53,775 nucleotides of DNA from Actinotalea ferrariae CF5-4 (GTDB lineage Bacteria > Actinomycetota > Actinomycetes > Actinomycetales > Cellulomonadaceae): positions 1 to 53,775 of the forward strand of contig NZ_AXCW01000005.1 of assembly GCF_000603945.1 (NCBI RefSeq), read 5' to 3'. How positions within the stretch are numbered: position 1 is the first letter of the stretch; each line of letters opens with the position of its first letter. Below are positions 15,861 through 25,135 of the stretch, one piece after another. Under the pieces are notes generated by a model. That model was not told the origin of the DNA. It saw nothing but the letters and a program-made list of their open reading frames with translations, and did not search any database. The translations under genes were made by a program, and so were the position numbers.

Positions 15861-18091
15861 GACGCCCCGAGGTGGAACACCATCGCCTGCCCGGGCAGGA
15901 GGAGCGCGCCCGGGAGGCCGACCTCCGCGAGCAGGCGACCACTGAGGACGAGGTCGTCGTCGTCCAGCAGGGTGCCCGGACCACCTAGCCAGCCGTCCCC
16001 CTCCAGCCACGCGGGAGGGCGGGGCTCGAGGGTGCGCGGGGGGTCGCCGATGGGCAGCACCCGCACCACGTAGTCACGGTCGGGGTCCAGGCCCGGGAAC
16101 CGGACCGGCGCCGGCAGCGCCGCGCGCGGGGCGGCGAGCGCGACGTGCGCGAAGACCGCCTCGCTGAGGTCCTCGGCCACGACGCCGTGCACCTCGACAG
16201 CCGGATCGCTCGCGTCGACCCGCACCACCGTGCCGCTGTGCAGCAGGCCCCGCAGCTCGCGGTACTCCTCGATCCACCGACGCACGTGCTCCCGCTCCGC
16301 GACGGACGCCCGCGTGAGGTCCCACTCGAGCCCCGCGCTGAGGAACAGCGCGGTCACGAGCCGGAAGCCCAGGTCGCTCGCCCGCCCGGTGGTGTGCGCC
16401 GGCGACGGCCCGACGTGGCTGCCCAGGTACTCCGGCGGCAGCAGCAGCGTGGTCCACCGCTGGATCGCCTGGCGCTCCATCGGGTCGTTGTCGTCGGAGG
16501 TCCAGAACCGGTCGACCCGCTCGAGGATGCCCAGGTCCACCCGAGCCCCGCCCGACGCGCACGACTCGACCTCGACCCCCGGGTGCCTCCGGCGCAGCTC
16601 GTCCAGCAGCGCGTACAGAGCAGCCGTCTGCCCGTGAGCACCCTCGGTCAGCAGGTCCCGGTTGTGGTCCCACTTGAGGTAGGCGATCGGGTACTCGGCC
16701 AGCAGCGCGTCGAGCCGCTCGAGCACATGGGCCCTGGCGTCCTCGCGCCGCAGGTCCAGCACGTGCTGGTGCCGCCACGTCGGACCGTCCGACAGCAGCC
16801 ACTCGGGGTGGGCGCGGGCGACGTCCGAGTCGGGGCTCACCATCTCCGGCTCGACCCACAGCCCGAGCTGCATGCCGAGCCCGGTGACACGCTCCGCCAG
16901 CGGGTGGAGCCCGTCGGGCCACCGCCGCTCGTCGACGAACCAGTCGCCGAGCGCGCGCCGGTCGTCCACGCGCCCCCGGAACCAGCCGTCGTCGAGCACG
17001 AACCGCTCCACCCCAACCTCGGCGGCGACGTCCGCGAGCGCCCCCAACCGCTCCAGGTCGTGGTCGAAGTAGACCGCCTCCCACGTGTTCAGCGTCACGG
17101 GCCGCTCCCCCGGCACCGGAGACGTCGCGCGCACCCACCGGTGCAGCCGCGCGGACAGCCCGTCGAGCCCGTCCCGGGACCACACGGCGACGACCCACGG
17201 GGTCGTCCAGGACTCACCGGGGCCCAGGTTCAGCTCGCCGGGGGCGAGCAGCTCGCCCCCGCCCAGCACCGTCCGGCCGAGCGTCGAGCGCTCGACCCAG
17301 TGCCGGGTGTCCCCGCTCCACGCCACGTGCAGGCCCCACACCTCGCCGGACCGGAAGCCGAACCCGGGTGTCCCCGCCACCACGAGCAACGGGTGGTCGT
17401 GCCCCGGGCGCCCGTGCCGGCCCTCCCGGCTCCACACTCCGTCGCCGACGGCGTGCCGCTGCGGACGCCGCTCGTGCGCCCACGTCCCCGAGAAGTCCAG
17501 GACCTCGGCGGCGCGCTCCGGCACCGGCAGCACCGCGTCGAGGGACGCGACCTCGAGCCGGGCGTCGCCCTCGTTGGCCCACGTGTGCCGCAGCCGCAGC
17601 ACCCCCTGCGCGGTGAGCTCGATCTCGGTGGTGACCCGCAGCCCGCCGTCGGCCGTCAGGTCCAGGCGGACCGAGGAGTGCTCGGTCGCGACGTCCCGCA
17701 GCCGCAGCGGGGGCAGCGGACGACGCACAGGACCCGCGGTGCCGGTCGAGCGCGCCGAACCCGGCCATTCAGTCGAGCCCGGACCCGGCAATTCTGTCGA
17801 GCGCGAACCCGCCGACGCTGCCGAGCCCGTCGACCCGGCCTCGTGGCCGACCCATCCGCTCACCCCGGGCCGACCGCTCCAGGCCTCGTGCAGCGTCGGC
17901 AGCAGGCTCAGCCGGAACGGCACGTCGACCGCGCTCGGCGGGACGGCCGGGACCTGCGCGTCGACGAGCCGCTCGGCCGCCGCCTCGTCGAGGTCACCGA
18001 GGTCGGCGCCCCAGTGCACGACGGCGGGGACGGCGGCGCCGCGGGCGTCCAGCAGGACGCTCGTCCCGGCGGCACGGAGATGGACGATCAC
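15857..18091 (-). CDS. GH36 alpha-galactosidase
   Basis: 744 residues from GTG 18091, chosen because AGGAG lies seven bases upstream; GTG 18106 is the alternative. Domain order is an N-terminal beta-sandwich, then the GH36 barrel beginning VTLNTWEAVYFDH. Catalytic motifs are intact: nucleophile Asp in AYLKWDHNRDL, acid/base Asp in RVDRFWTSDDNDP; VLDDGWF and LGLWVEPEMVSPDSD match family substrate-binding segments, and VEVESCASGGARVDLGILE the conserved Cys/Gly segment. It hydrolyses terminal alpha-galactosides such as melibiose and raffinose. No signal peptide, so cytoplasmic, consistent with uptake by the adjacent ABC transporter. An odd low-complexity Gly/Ser/Pro insert (about residues 85-125, with STELPGPGSTEWPGSARSTG) interrupts the N-terminal domain. 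Last gene of the galactoside cluster, separated by two hairpins. Confidence 0.93.
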   Translation of the reverse strand: MIVHLRAAGTSVLLDARGAAVPAVVHWGADLGDLDEAAAERLVDAQVPAVPPSAVDVPFRLSLLPTLHEAWSGRPGVSGWVGHEAGSTGSAASAGSRSTELPGPGSTEWPGSARSTGTAGPVRRPLPPLRLRDVATEHSSVRLDLTADGGLRVTTEIELTAQGVLRLRHTWANEGDARLEVASLDAVLPVPERAAEVLDFSGTWAHERRPQRHAVGDGVWSREGRHGRPGHDHPLLVVAGTPGFGFRSGEVWGLHVAWSGDTRHWVERSTLGRTVLGGGELLAPGELNLGPGESWTTPWVVAVWSRDGLDGLSARLHRWVRATSPVPGERPVTLNTWEAVYFDHDLERLGALADVAAEVGVERFVLDDGWFRGRVDDRRALGDWFVDERRWPDGLHPLAERVTGLGMQLGLWVEPEMVSPDSDVARAHPEWLLSDGPTWRHQHVLDLRREDARAHVLERLDALLAEYPIAYLKWDHNRDLLTEGAHGQTAALYALLDELRRRHPGVEVESCASGGARVDLGILERVDRFWTSDDNDPMERQAIQRWTTLLLPPEYLGSHVGPSPAHTTGRASDLGFRLVTALFLSAGLEWDLTRASVAEREHVRRWIEEYRELRGLLHSGTVVRVDASDPAVEVHGVVAEDLSEAVFAHVALAAPRAALPAPVRFPGLDPDRDYVVRVLPIGDPPRTLEPRPPAWLEGDGWLGGPGTLLDDDDLVLSGRLLAEVGLPGALLLPGQAMVFHLGAS

Positions 18092-18120
18092 GGCAGCGCT
18101 CCTCACGTCGGACAGGCAGA

Positions 18121-18152
18121 GGCCCGGCCCGCGTCGTGCTGCGGGCCGGGCC
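18121..18152 (-). terminator. Hairpin, 12-bp stem, between sugar-binding and alpha-galactosidase genes
   Basis: GGCCCGGCCCGC and GCGGGCCGGGCC pair perfectly around an 8-base loop. With the hairpin at 18162 it forms a double structure likely to reduce read-through from the binding-protein gene into the alpha-galactosidase gene or to protect the mRNA end. Confidence 0.6.
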
Positions 18153-18161
18153 GTCGCGGGC

Positions 18162-18190
18162 CCCGCCCGCCGGGATCACCGGCGGGCGGG
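18162..18190 (-). terminator. Hairpin, 12-bp stem with GATCA loop, after the sugar-binding gene
   Basis: CCCGCCCGCCGG and CCGGCGGGCGGG pair perfectly. It lies 10 bp past the binding-protein stop. Confidence 0.65.
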
Positions 18191-18199
18191 ACCATCAGA

Positions 18200-19543
18200 T
18201 CACTCGGCGACCGGGATCGACTGCGCCTCGAGGGCCGCGATGGTCGACTCCTGGCCGGCCTCCAGCGCCTCGCCGAGCGTGCCCTGACCGGACACGGCGG
18301 CGGAGAAGCCGTCGGAGACGTCGTTGTAGACCTGGGTCATCGTCGGGCCCCAGACGAAGTCCGGCGAGACCTTGGCGCCCGCCTCGCGGAACACCTCGTA
18401 GATCTCCTGGCCGCCGTAGAACTCGACACCCTCGGACAGGGCCGGGAGCTCGATGCCCTCCTTCGTGGCCGGGTACAGGTTCGCCGCCTCGATGAGCGCG
18501 TTGAGCGCCTCCTCGGAGGTGTTCAGCCACAGCGCGAACTGCGAGGCCTCGTAGAGGTTCTCCGTGCCCTTGAAGACGGCCGTGGTCGAGCCGCCCCAGT
18601 TGCCGCCGCCGTCGACGCCCTCCCACTGCGGGGCCGGCGCGACGCGCCACTGACCCGCCGTGTCCGGCGCGCCGCTCGCGATGGAGTTCGCGCCCCAGAC
18701 GGCGGAGATCCACGTCCAGGCCTGACCCGTGTTGTAGGCGTTGTCCCACTCCGTCGTCCAGCCCGGCAGGCTCGAGACGAGGTCGCGGTCGATGAGGTCC
18801 TGCCAGTAGTCGGCGACCTGCATCGACGCGTCGGAGGTCAGCGAGACCTCCCACGCCTCACCGTTGTTGTTGAACCACGAGCCGTCGGCCTGCCACACGA
18901 AGCCGGCGAACTGGTTGATGTCACCCGTGGAGAAGTTGGTGATGTAGCCACCCGCCTCGCGCACCTGCTCGGCGGCCGCGGCGTACTCCTCCCACGTCGT
19001 CGGGATCTCGATGCCGGCCTGCTCGAAGAGGTCGGCGCGGTAGAACATGGCCATCGGGCCCGTGTCCTGCGGGATCGCGTAGGCCGCGCCCTCCTCGCCG
19101 AGGCCGACCTGGCTCCAGGTCCAGTCGATGAACTGGTCGCCGGCCGCCGCGACGTCCTCGCAGACGGCCAGGTTCTCCAGGCCGTCCTGCACGCGGAAGT
19201 TCGGCAGGGCGTCGAACTCGATCTGGCCCAGGTCCGGCGGGTTGCCGGCCTCGAGCTGGTTGAAGAAGTTCGCGTAGGTGCCGCCGTTGCCGTTCGGGCC
19301 GGTCTGCACCTCGACCTGGATGTCGGGGTTCGCCTCGTTCCAGATCGCGACGACGTCCTCGATCCCGGGGATCCAGGACGTGTAGGTGAGGGTGACCGGC
19401 TCGCCGGCCGGCTCGCAGGCGCCGGACTCGGCAGCGCCGCCGCCGGCCGCTGCCTCCTCCTCGCCGCCGCCCGCGTCGGAGCAGGCTGCGAGGAGCAGGG
19501 GTGCGAGCAGGGCCACGCTGACCGCTCGTGTGGTGGTGCGCAT
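18200..19543 (-). CDS. ABC transporter sugar-binding lipoprotein
   Basis: 447 residues. Signal peptide with lipobox LLAACSD (Cys near residue 21), then a Gly/Glu/Ala linker and a family 1 extracellular solute-binding domain: VTLTYTSWIPGIEDVVAIWN, GNPPDLGQIEFDALPNF, YAIPQDTGPMAMFYRADLFE, IPTTWEEYAAAAEQV. Aromatic-rich stretches (GSWFNNNGEAWE; QAWTWISAVWG) fit carbohydrate binding. It should capture galactosides outside the membrane and deliver them to the two permeases encoded upstream. ATG 19543 has AAGGAA before it; the longer frame to 19708 is rejected. No ATPase gene is in the cluster, so a shared MsmK/MsiK-type ATPase encoded elsewhere is likely. The 202 bp upstream (19544-19745) hold GATGGTGCTGGG repeats and no gene. 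Confidence 0.93.
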   Translation of the reverse strand: MRTTTRAVSVALLAPLLLAACSDAGGGEEEAAAGGGAAESGACEPAGEPVTLTYTSWIPGIEDVVAIWNEANPDIQVEVQTGPNGNGGTYANFFNQLEAGNPPDLGQIEFDALPNFRVQDGLENLAVCEDVAAAGDQFIDWTWSQVGLGEEGAAYAIPQDTGPMAMFYRADLFEQAGIEIPTTWEEYAAAAEQVREAGGYITNFSTGDINQFAGFVWQADGSWFNNNGEAWEVSLTSDASMQVADYWQDLIDRDLVSSLPGWTTEWDNAYNTGQAWTWISAVWGANSIASGAPDTAGQWRVAPAPQWEGVDGGGNWGGSTTAVFKGTENLYEASQFALWLNTSEEALNALIEAANLYPATKEGIELPALSEGVEFYGGQEIYEVFREAGAKVSPDFVWGPTMTQVYNDVSDGFSAAVSGQGTLGEALEAGQESTIAALEAQSIPVAE

Positions 19544-19745
19544 CAGTTCCTTCTTCCGGTCGGGGTGATCGGTCCAGAGGTGCTGGGGATGGTGCTGGGG
19601 ATGGTGCTCGGGTGGTGCTGAGGTGGTGCTAAGAGGGCCTGCTCGACGGGAGCGGGTCCTCGGGACGGGTGGTGCGGGATGAGCGGCGGGGCCGGGTGGC
19701 GCCGCCACGGACCTCAGGGGAGGGCCGCGGGGGCACGGCGGGCGG

Positions 19746-20720
19746 TCACTTGATCGCCCCCGTCCCCAGTCCGGTGCGCCAGAAGCGCTGCAGGAGGAGG
19801 AACAGCAGGATCAGCGGCACGATCGAGACCAGGGCCCCGACCAGCACGTAGAGCCGCAGCTCCGGCACCTGGTTGACGACGGAGTTCCAGTTGTAGAGGC
19901 CGAGCGTCACGGGGAAGAGCTCGCTGTCCCGCAGCATGATCAGCGGCAGGAAGAAGTTGTTCCAGATCGCGACGAACTGGAAGAGGAAGACCGTCACCAG
20001 CGCCGGGAACATGAGCCGGACGGACACCGTGAAGAAGGTCCGGACCTCCCCCGAGCCGTCCAGCCGGGCCGCCTCGAGGAGCTCGTCCGGGACGGACGCC
20101 GCCGCGAAGATGCGCGTGAGGTACACGCCGAACGGGCTGACGATGCTCGGCAGGAACACGGACCAGAAGGTGTTGGTCGCGTTGATCTCGCTGAAGATGA
20201 GGAACAGCGGCAGGGCGAGCGCCGTGGCCGGCACGAGCACGCCGCCGAGGACGACGTTGAAGAGCAGCTCGCGCCCCGGGAAGCGGTACTTCGCGATGGC
20301 GTAGCCGCACATGCCCGCCAGGAGGGTGGCCAGGAGGGCACCGCCCCCGGCGTACGCGATGCTGTTGCCGAGCCACTTGACCAGGACGCCGCCCTGGTAG
20401 TCGAACACCGCGGCGAGGTTCTGCCCGAGCTGGACGTCCGCGAACCAGAGCGCGTTGGTGCCGGTCAGGTCCCCGCGGCTCTTCGTGGAGGCGACCAGGA
20501 GCCACCAGATGGGCGTGAGGAAGTACAGCGTGAAGACGCCCATGACGAGCATCGCGCCGGTGCGGGACAGGATGCTCTCGCGCGGGCCGGAGGCGGGCGT
20601 GCCGGCGCGGCGGTCCCGCGTGCGGGCGGCGGCCCGGGCCGACGGCGGCGTGGTCTCACCCGGGGCCGTCGCGACGCGCGCGTCGCCCGTGCCGGGCAGG
20701 TGGGCTGCGGGGGTGCTCAC
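19746..20720 (-). CDS. Sugar ABC transporter permease (MalG/CUT1 type)
   Basis: 324 residues from GTG 20720, whose bases overlap the stop of the preceding permease gene (GTGA). After a 50-residue Ala/Pro/Arg-rich cytoplasmic start come six hydrophobic spans: MLVMGVFTLYFLTPIWWLLV first, and VGALVSIVPLILLFLLLQRF last. The EAA loop is ELLEAARLDGSGEVRTFFTV, the contact site for the ATPase. It is the second half of the membrane channel of the galactoside importer. The longer open frame upstream (to 21488) is a shadow of the first permease gene. Confidence 0.93.
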   Translation of the reverse strand: MSTPAAHLPGTGDARVATAPGETTPPSARAAARTRDRRAGTPASGPRESILSRTGAMLVMGVFTLYFLTPIWWLLVASTKSRGDLTGTNALWFADVQLGQNLAAVFDYQGGVLVKWLGNSIAYAGGGALLATLLAGMCGYAIAKYRFPGRELLFNVVLGGVLVPATALALPLFLIFSEINATNTFWSVFLPSIVSPFGVYLTRIFAAASVPDELLEAARLDGSGEVRTFFTVSVRLMFPALVTVFLFQFVAIWNNFFLPLIMLRDSELFPVTLGLYNWNSVVNQVPELRLYVLVGALVSIVPLILLFLLLQRFWRTGLGTGAIK

Positions 20721-21640
20721 TGGAACGCCTTCCGCTGGGTCACCTTGAGGAAGGTGAAGGACATGATGAACGTCGCCAGCGCGAGGACCACCGAGAAGGC
20801 GGCCGCGAGGCTCGGGTTCGGCACGGACGCCGTGGAGTAGACGAGCAGGTTCGGGGTGAAGTCGCTCGTCACCGACGAGGTGAAGGACTGGAACACCTGC
20901 GGCTCGGCCAGCAGCTGGAGCGTGCCGATGATCGAGAAGATCGCCGTGAGGATGATCGCCGGCATGACGAGCGGGATCTTGATCGACCAGGCGATGCGGA
21001 ACTGGGACGCCCCGTCGAGCCGCGCGGCCTCGTAGACCTCCGTCGGGATCGCCAGGAGGGACGAGTAGATGATCAGCATGTTGTAGCCGACGTAGACCCA
21101 GGTGACGACGTTGGCGATGGCCCACAGCACCAGGTCGGCGGACAGGAAGTTGATCTCCGCCGTCAGCGGCCGGAACGGCGACAGGTTCGGCGAGTACAGG
21201 AAGCCCCACATGATCGCCGCGATGACGCCCGGCACCGCGTAGGGCGCGAAGAACGCCAGGCGGAAGAACCGCCGACCGCGCACCAGGGGCGAGTCGAGCA
21301 GCAGGGCGAAGACGAGCGCGAGGCCGAGCATGACCGGCACCTGGACGATCCCGAACAGCAGCACCCGGCCGATCGACTCCCAGAACGCCTCGTTGTCCAG
21401 GACGTTCCGGTACTGCGCGAGCCCCCCGAACACCTCGGTCGGCGGCCCGAACGTGCCCTCCCGCTCGACGACCCGCGTCGACTGCCACACCGCGTAGCCG
21501 ATGGGCAGGAGGTAGAACAGCGCGAAGAGGGCGCCGAACGGGGCCACGAAGACCGCGATCGCCGACTTGTGGGCGACCTTCGTCTTGTTGACCGGTGACG
21601 GCGCCGTCCTCGCCGGCGCGTCCAGTGCGGTGGTGCTCAT
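20717..21640 (-). CDS. Sugar ABC transporter permease (MalF/CUT1 type)
   Basis: 307 residues from ATG 21640, overlapping the beta-galactosidase stop by 4 bp (ATGA). Six spans are visible, from SAIAVFVAPFGALFALFYLL to SVVLALATFIMSFTFLKV. The EAA loop is EVYEAARLDGASQFRIAWSI. It pairs with the downstream permease to form the channel. The tight overlaps on both sides show that the hydrolase and both permeases are translated from a single message. Confidence 0.94.
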   Translation of the reverse strand: MSTTALDAPARTAPSPVNKTKVAHKSAIAVFVAPFGALFALFYLLPIGYAVWQSTRVVEREGTFGPPTEVFGGLAQYRNVLDNEAFWESIGRVLLFGIVQVPVMLGLALVFALLLDSPLVRGRRFFRLAFFAPYAVPGVIAAIMWGFLYSPNLSPFRPLTAEINFLSADLVLWAIANVVTWVYVGYNMLIIYSSLLAIPTEVYEAARLDGASQFRIAWSIKIPLVMPAIILTAIFSIIGTLQLLAEPQVFQSFTSSVTSDFTPNLLVYSTASVPNPSLAAAFSVVLALATFIMSFTFLKVTQRKAFQ

Positions 21641-23706
21641 GGCGTCTCGTCCTCCCTGACGACGCGCACGGCGCCCGGGGGCACCCGCAGCGTCTCCGTG
21701 CGGACGCCCTGGGTCAGCTCGTGACCGGGCACCGGCACCTCGACGACGTCGTCGCTGTGGTTGATGACGAAGAGGTAGGACGCGCCGCCGTCGTGCGCCC
21801 GGCGGACCACCTCGACCTGGGGACCGGCGGCGGGCATCGGGGTGACGCCGGCGTGGGTGGCGACCGCGCAGACCAGCTCCGCGGCGTGGGTCGCGTCCAG
21901 CGCCGTGGCCACGTACCAGGCCGTGCCGTGGCCGTGCTCGTTGCGGGTGATCGCGGGGACGCCGGGCAGGGGGCCGTCGACGTGGTGGGCCACGGCCTTC
22001 GCGGTGACCGTCCGCAGGTGCTCGGTCCACAGGCTCGCCGTGGCGCCCGAGTCGAGCGTGACGGTCTCGCCGGGCAGCAGGGGGTGGAACTCCTCGGTCA
22101 CCACACCGAGCATGTCTCGGAACGCACCGGGGTAGCCACCGAGGCGCACCCGGTCGTCCTCGTCGACGATCCCGCTGAAGAAGGTGACGACCGCGTGCCC
22201 GCCGTCGGCCACGAACTGCTCGATCGCGGCCGCCTCGGCGTCACGGACGAGGTACAGCTCCGGCACGACGAGCATCCGGTACCGCGCGAGGACCTCGGGG
22301 GCCGCACCCGGCGGGACGACGTCGACGGCGAGGCCGGCAGCGCGCAGGGCGCCGTACATGGCGTGGACCTGCTCGAGGTACCGGACGTCGCCGGAGGGCC
22401 GGTTGCCGCCGTCGGCCGCCCACCAGCTCTCGTAGGAGAAGACCAGCGCGACGTCGCTGCGGACGGTGCTGCCGAGCACCTCCCGGAGCGTGTCGAGCGT
22501 GCGGCTCAGCTCCAGGACCTCGTGCCACGTGCGCGACGACGTCCCGGCGTGCGGCAGGAGGGCGGAGTGGAACTTCTCGGCGCCCTGGGCGGACGCGCGC
22601 CACTGGAAGAAGCACAGGCCGTCCGCCCCGCGGGCCACGTGGGACATCGAGACGCGCAGCATCTCCCCCGGGGCCTTGGCCACGTTGACAGGCTGCCAGT
22701 TCACGGCGCTCGTGGAGTGCTCCATGAGCAGCCACGGGCGGCCGCCGGCGATGCCGCGCGTCGTGTCCGCCGCGAACGCCAGCTCGAGGTGCGGGTCCGG
22801 CAGGCGGTGGTCGAGGTAGTGGTCGTTCGCCACGACGTCCATGTCCGGCGCCCAGGCGAAGTAGTCCATGTCGCGCTGGTGAGCGGTGACCATGAAGTTC
22901 GTCGTCACGGGGATCGTGCTGTGGCGGCGGATCACCTCCGCCTCGGCGCGGTACTGCCCGAGCAGCTCGTCGGAGCTGAAGCGGTGGAAGTCGAGCACCT
23001 GCGTCGGGTTGGAGGACGAGACGGTCTCCCGCGGCGGCAGGACCTGCTCGAACGCGCCGTAGCGCTGGCTCCAGAACGACGTCCCCCACGCGGCGTTGAG
23101 CGCCTCGACCGTGCCGTACCGCGCCCGCAGCCACTCCCGGAACGCCTCGGCCGACGTGTCGCAGTAGCAGAGCGAGTTGTGGCAGCCGAGCTCGTTCGAG
23201 ACGTGCCACAGGCGCACCCCCGGGTGCGTACCGAAGCGGCGGGCGACCTCCTCGACGAGGGCGAGCGACCGCTCCCGGAAGACCGGCGAGCTCGGGCAGT
23301 ACGCCTGCCGCCCGCCCGGCCAACGCGTGGTGCCGTCGGCCATGACGGGCAGGATCTCGGGGTGCAGCGTCGTCAGCCACGGCGGCGGGGAGGCCGTCCC
23401 GGTGCCGAGGTTCACGCCGATGCCGTGCTCGTGGAGCAGCGCGACGACGGCGTCGAGGCGGCTGAGGTCGAAGCGTCCCGCCTCGGGCTCCACGTCCGAC
23501 CAGCCGAAGACGTTGACCGCGACGAGGTCGACGCCGGCCTCGCGCATGAGGACCACGTCCTCCTGCCACACCGACGGGTCCCACTGCTCGGGGTTGTAGT
23601 CGCAGCCGAACGCGAAGCGCTCCGGGACGAAGCGGGGCCGGTCCGCGCCGGCACCGGCCACGTCGCGGGCCCCGGCGGGGGCGGCGTCGCGTGCGGCGGT
23701 GCTCAT
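21637..23706 (-). CDS. GH42 beta-galactosidase
   Basis: 689 residues. GH42 landmarks: FAFGCDYNPEQWDPSVWQED at the start, acid/base Glu in WHVSNELGCHN, nucleophile Glu in PWLLMEHSTSAVNWQPVN, and a zinc-type Cys cluster CHNSLCYCD. A-domain barrel, then the trimerisation domain (VALVFSYESWWA; LVVPELYLV), then a C-terminal beta domain. It hydrolyses beta-galactosides in the cytoplasm; GH42 enzymes often act on galactan- or milk-derived oligosaccharides rather than lactose. First gene of the operon, divergent from the LacI gene across 289 bp with two operators, so probably repressed until substrate arrives. Confidence 0.94.
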   Translation of the reverse strand: MSTAARDAAPAGARDVAGAGADRPRFVPERFAFGCDYNPEQWDPSVWQEDVVLMREAGVDLVAVNVFGWSDVEPEAGRFDLSRLDAVVALLHEHGIGVNLGTGTASPPPWLTTLHPEILPVMADGTTRWPGGRQAYCPSSPVFRERSLALVEEVARRFGTHPGVRLWHVSNELGCHNSLCYCDTSAEAFREWLRARYGTVEALNAAWGTSFWSQRYGAFEQVLPPRETVSSSNPTQVLDFHRFSSDELLGQYRAEAEVIRRHSTIPVTTNFMVTAHQRDMDYFAWAPDMDVVANDHYLDHRLPDPHLELAFAADTTRGIAGGRPWLLMEHSTSAVNWQPVNVAKAPGEMLRVSMSHVARGADGLCFFQWRASAQGAEKFHSALLPHAGTSSRTWHEVLELSRTLDTLREVLGSTVRSDVALVFSYESWWAADGGNRPSGDVRYLEQVHAMYGALRAAGLAVDVVPPGAAPEVLARYRMLVVPELYLVRDAEAAAIEQFVADGGHAVVTFFSGIVDEDDRVRLGGYPGAFRDMLGVVTEEFHPLLPGETVTLDSGATASLWTEHLRTVTAKAVAHHVDGPLPGVPAITRNEHGHGTAWYVATALDATHAAELVCAVATHAGVTPMPAAGPQVEVVRRAHDGGASYLFVINHSDDVVEVPVPGHELTQGVRTETLRVPPGAVRVVREDETP

Positions 23707-23761
23707 GGCGCTCCTTCGGGTGCGAGCCCGACGCGACCTCCGCCACGTCGGCTCTGACGTT

Positions 23762-23779
23762 TCTGTGACCGTTCACAGA
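23762..23779. promoter_or_regulatory. LacI-type operator copy 1 (TCTGTGACCGTTCACAGA)
   Basis: Near-palindrome with perfect 7-bp arms TCTGTGA/TCACAGA around CCGT. An identical 18-bp copy begins 46 bp further on. It lies 56 bp upstream of the beta-galactosidase start and is the likely site for the LacI protein encoded divergently. Confidence 0.75.
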
Positions 23780-23807
23780 GAGCAGGACCGAAGTCGGGAC
23801 TGCGTGT

Positions 23808-23825
23808 TCTGTGACCGTTCACAGA
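23808..23825. promoter_or_regulatory. LacI-type operator copy 2 (TCTGTGACCGTTCACAGA)
   Basis: Exact repeat of the operator at 23762. It lies 171 bp before the lacI start. Two spaced identical sites allow cooperative binding or looping over the galactoside promoter. Confidence 0.75.
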
Positions 23826-23995
23826 CGCTACGTGCGGTGATCGAGGTGTGTCAACACATCCGACCAATGCCGCCCAAAAGCGATCACGGGACGGTCACGG
23901 TGCGGTTGCGGCGCGGTCACGGCGGGCACTCCCCCGCCACCCCTTCGGCCGCACGGCGTCCCGGTCGGGACCCGGCCTGCGGCTAGCATCCGGGC

Positions 23996-25015
23996 ATGTC
24001 CACCAGCGGACGCCCCCGGCGCGCGACCATCCGCGACGTCGCCCTGGAGGCCGGGGTCTCCCGCGGCACGGTGTCCCGCGTCCTCAACGGCGAGCCCTAC
24101 GTCTCCGCCCAGGCCAGGGCCGCGATCGAGGCCGCCGTCGCCAAGGTCGGGTACGTCCCCAACACGGCCGCCCGGAACCTCGCGCTCCAGCGGGCGCAGG
24201 CGATCGGCTTCATCGTCCACGAGCCGCACGAGCTCTTCCTCGAGGACCCGAACATCGGCGCGATCCTCCTCGGGGCCAACCGGGTGGTGTCCGGCGCCGA
24301 CCACCAGATGGTCAGCCTGGTGATCGACTCCGAGCGGGACAGCCGTCGCGTCGCCCGGTACCTGAGCGGCGGCTTCGTCGACGGCGCCGTCGTCGTCTCC
24401 GCCCGGCAGAACGACTCGCTGTTCGGGGCGATCGGCCGGCTGAGCATCCCGGCCACCCTGGTGGGCCGGCCCCCCGCCGACGTGTCCGTCCCGTGGGTGG
24501 GGATCGACAACCGGGGCGCCGCCGCGGCGATCACCGGGCACCTCGTGAGCACCGGACGGCGACGCATCGGGATGATCGCGGTCGCCCTGGACCGCGACTC
24601 GGGCGCCGACCGGCTGGCGGGCTTCCGCGAGGCGCTGGGCGACCGGTTCGACGAGCGCCTCGTCGTCGCACGCCCCCTCTACGAGTACACCGCCGGGCGC
24701 ACCGCGATGGAGGAGCTCCTCGAGCGCGACCCCGAGGTCGACGGCGTGTTCGCCGCCTCCGACGCCGTGGCGGCCGGCGCGCTCGACGCCCTGCGGGCGC
24801 ACGGCCGGCGCGTCCCGGAGGACGTCGGCGTCGTCGGCTTCGACGACTCCTCCTGGGCCCGGCGCACGCACCCGCAGCTGACGACGGTGCACCAGCCCGC
24901 GCGACTCCTCGGGGAGCGCGCGGCGGAGTCGGTGCTGGCGCAGCTGCGCGGGGAGTCCCCGGAGCCGGTCGGCACCCTGCTCGAGACCCACGTGGTCCTG
25001 CGCGGATCGGCCTGA
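23996..25015 (+). CDS. LacI-family transcriptional regulator of the galactoside operon
   Basis: 339 residues. The N-terminal helix-turn-helix and hinge are ATIRDVALEAGVSRGTVSRV and LNGEPYVSAQARAAIEAAVA. The effector domain shows GFIVHEPHELFLEDPNIGAI, DGAVVVSARQND, VGIDNRGAAAAITGHLVSTG and, near the end, EDVGVVGFDDSSWARRTHPQ with LTTVHQP. It is most likely a repressor released by a galactoside or its product. Divergent from the GH42 gene; the twin 18-bp operators between them support local control. Confidence 0.93.
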   Translation: MSTSGRPRRATIRDVALEAGVSRGTVSRVLNGEPYVSAQARAAIEAAVAKVGYVPNTAARNLALQRAQAIGFIVHEPHELFLEDPNIGAILLGANRVVSGADHQMVSLVIDSERDSRRVARYLSGGFVDGAVVVSARQNDSLFGAIGRLSIPATLVGRPPADVSVPWVGIDNRGAAAAITGHLVSTGRRRIGMIAVALDRDSGADRLAGFREALGDRFDERLVVARPLYEYTAGRTAMEELLERDPEVDGVFAASDAVAAGALDALRAHGRRVPEDVGVVGFDDSSWARRTHPQLTTVHQPARLLGERAAESVLAQLRGESPEPVGTLLETHVVLRGSA

Positions 25016-25135
25016 GGAACCCGCCCACCACCCGCCGACGTCCCCCGCGGCGCGGGACCTCCGTCCCTCGACGACCCCTCCGCACCGGCGGACGGTGGAG
25101 AGGTCGCGGGACGTCGCCACGTGGAGGTGGGCACG

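Noticed and set aside
16145-19621. Very long plus-strand open frame opposite the galactoside genes
   Set aside because: Antisense shadow caused by high GC; no recognisable domain, while the minus strand encodes clear GH36 and binding-protein families.
19544-19745. Possible extra gene or riboswitch before the sugar-binding gene
   Set aside because: Only GATGGTGCTGGG repeats; no conserved aptamer features or coding potential.
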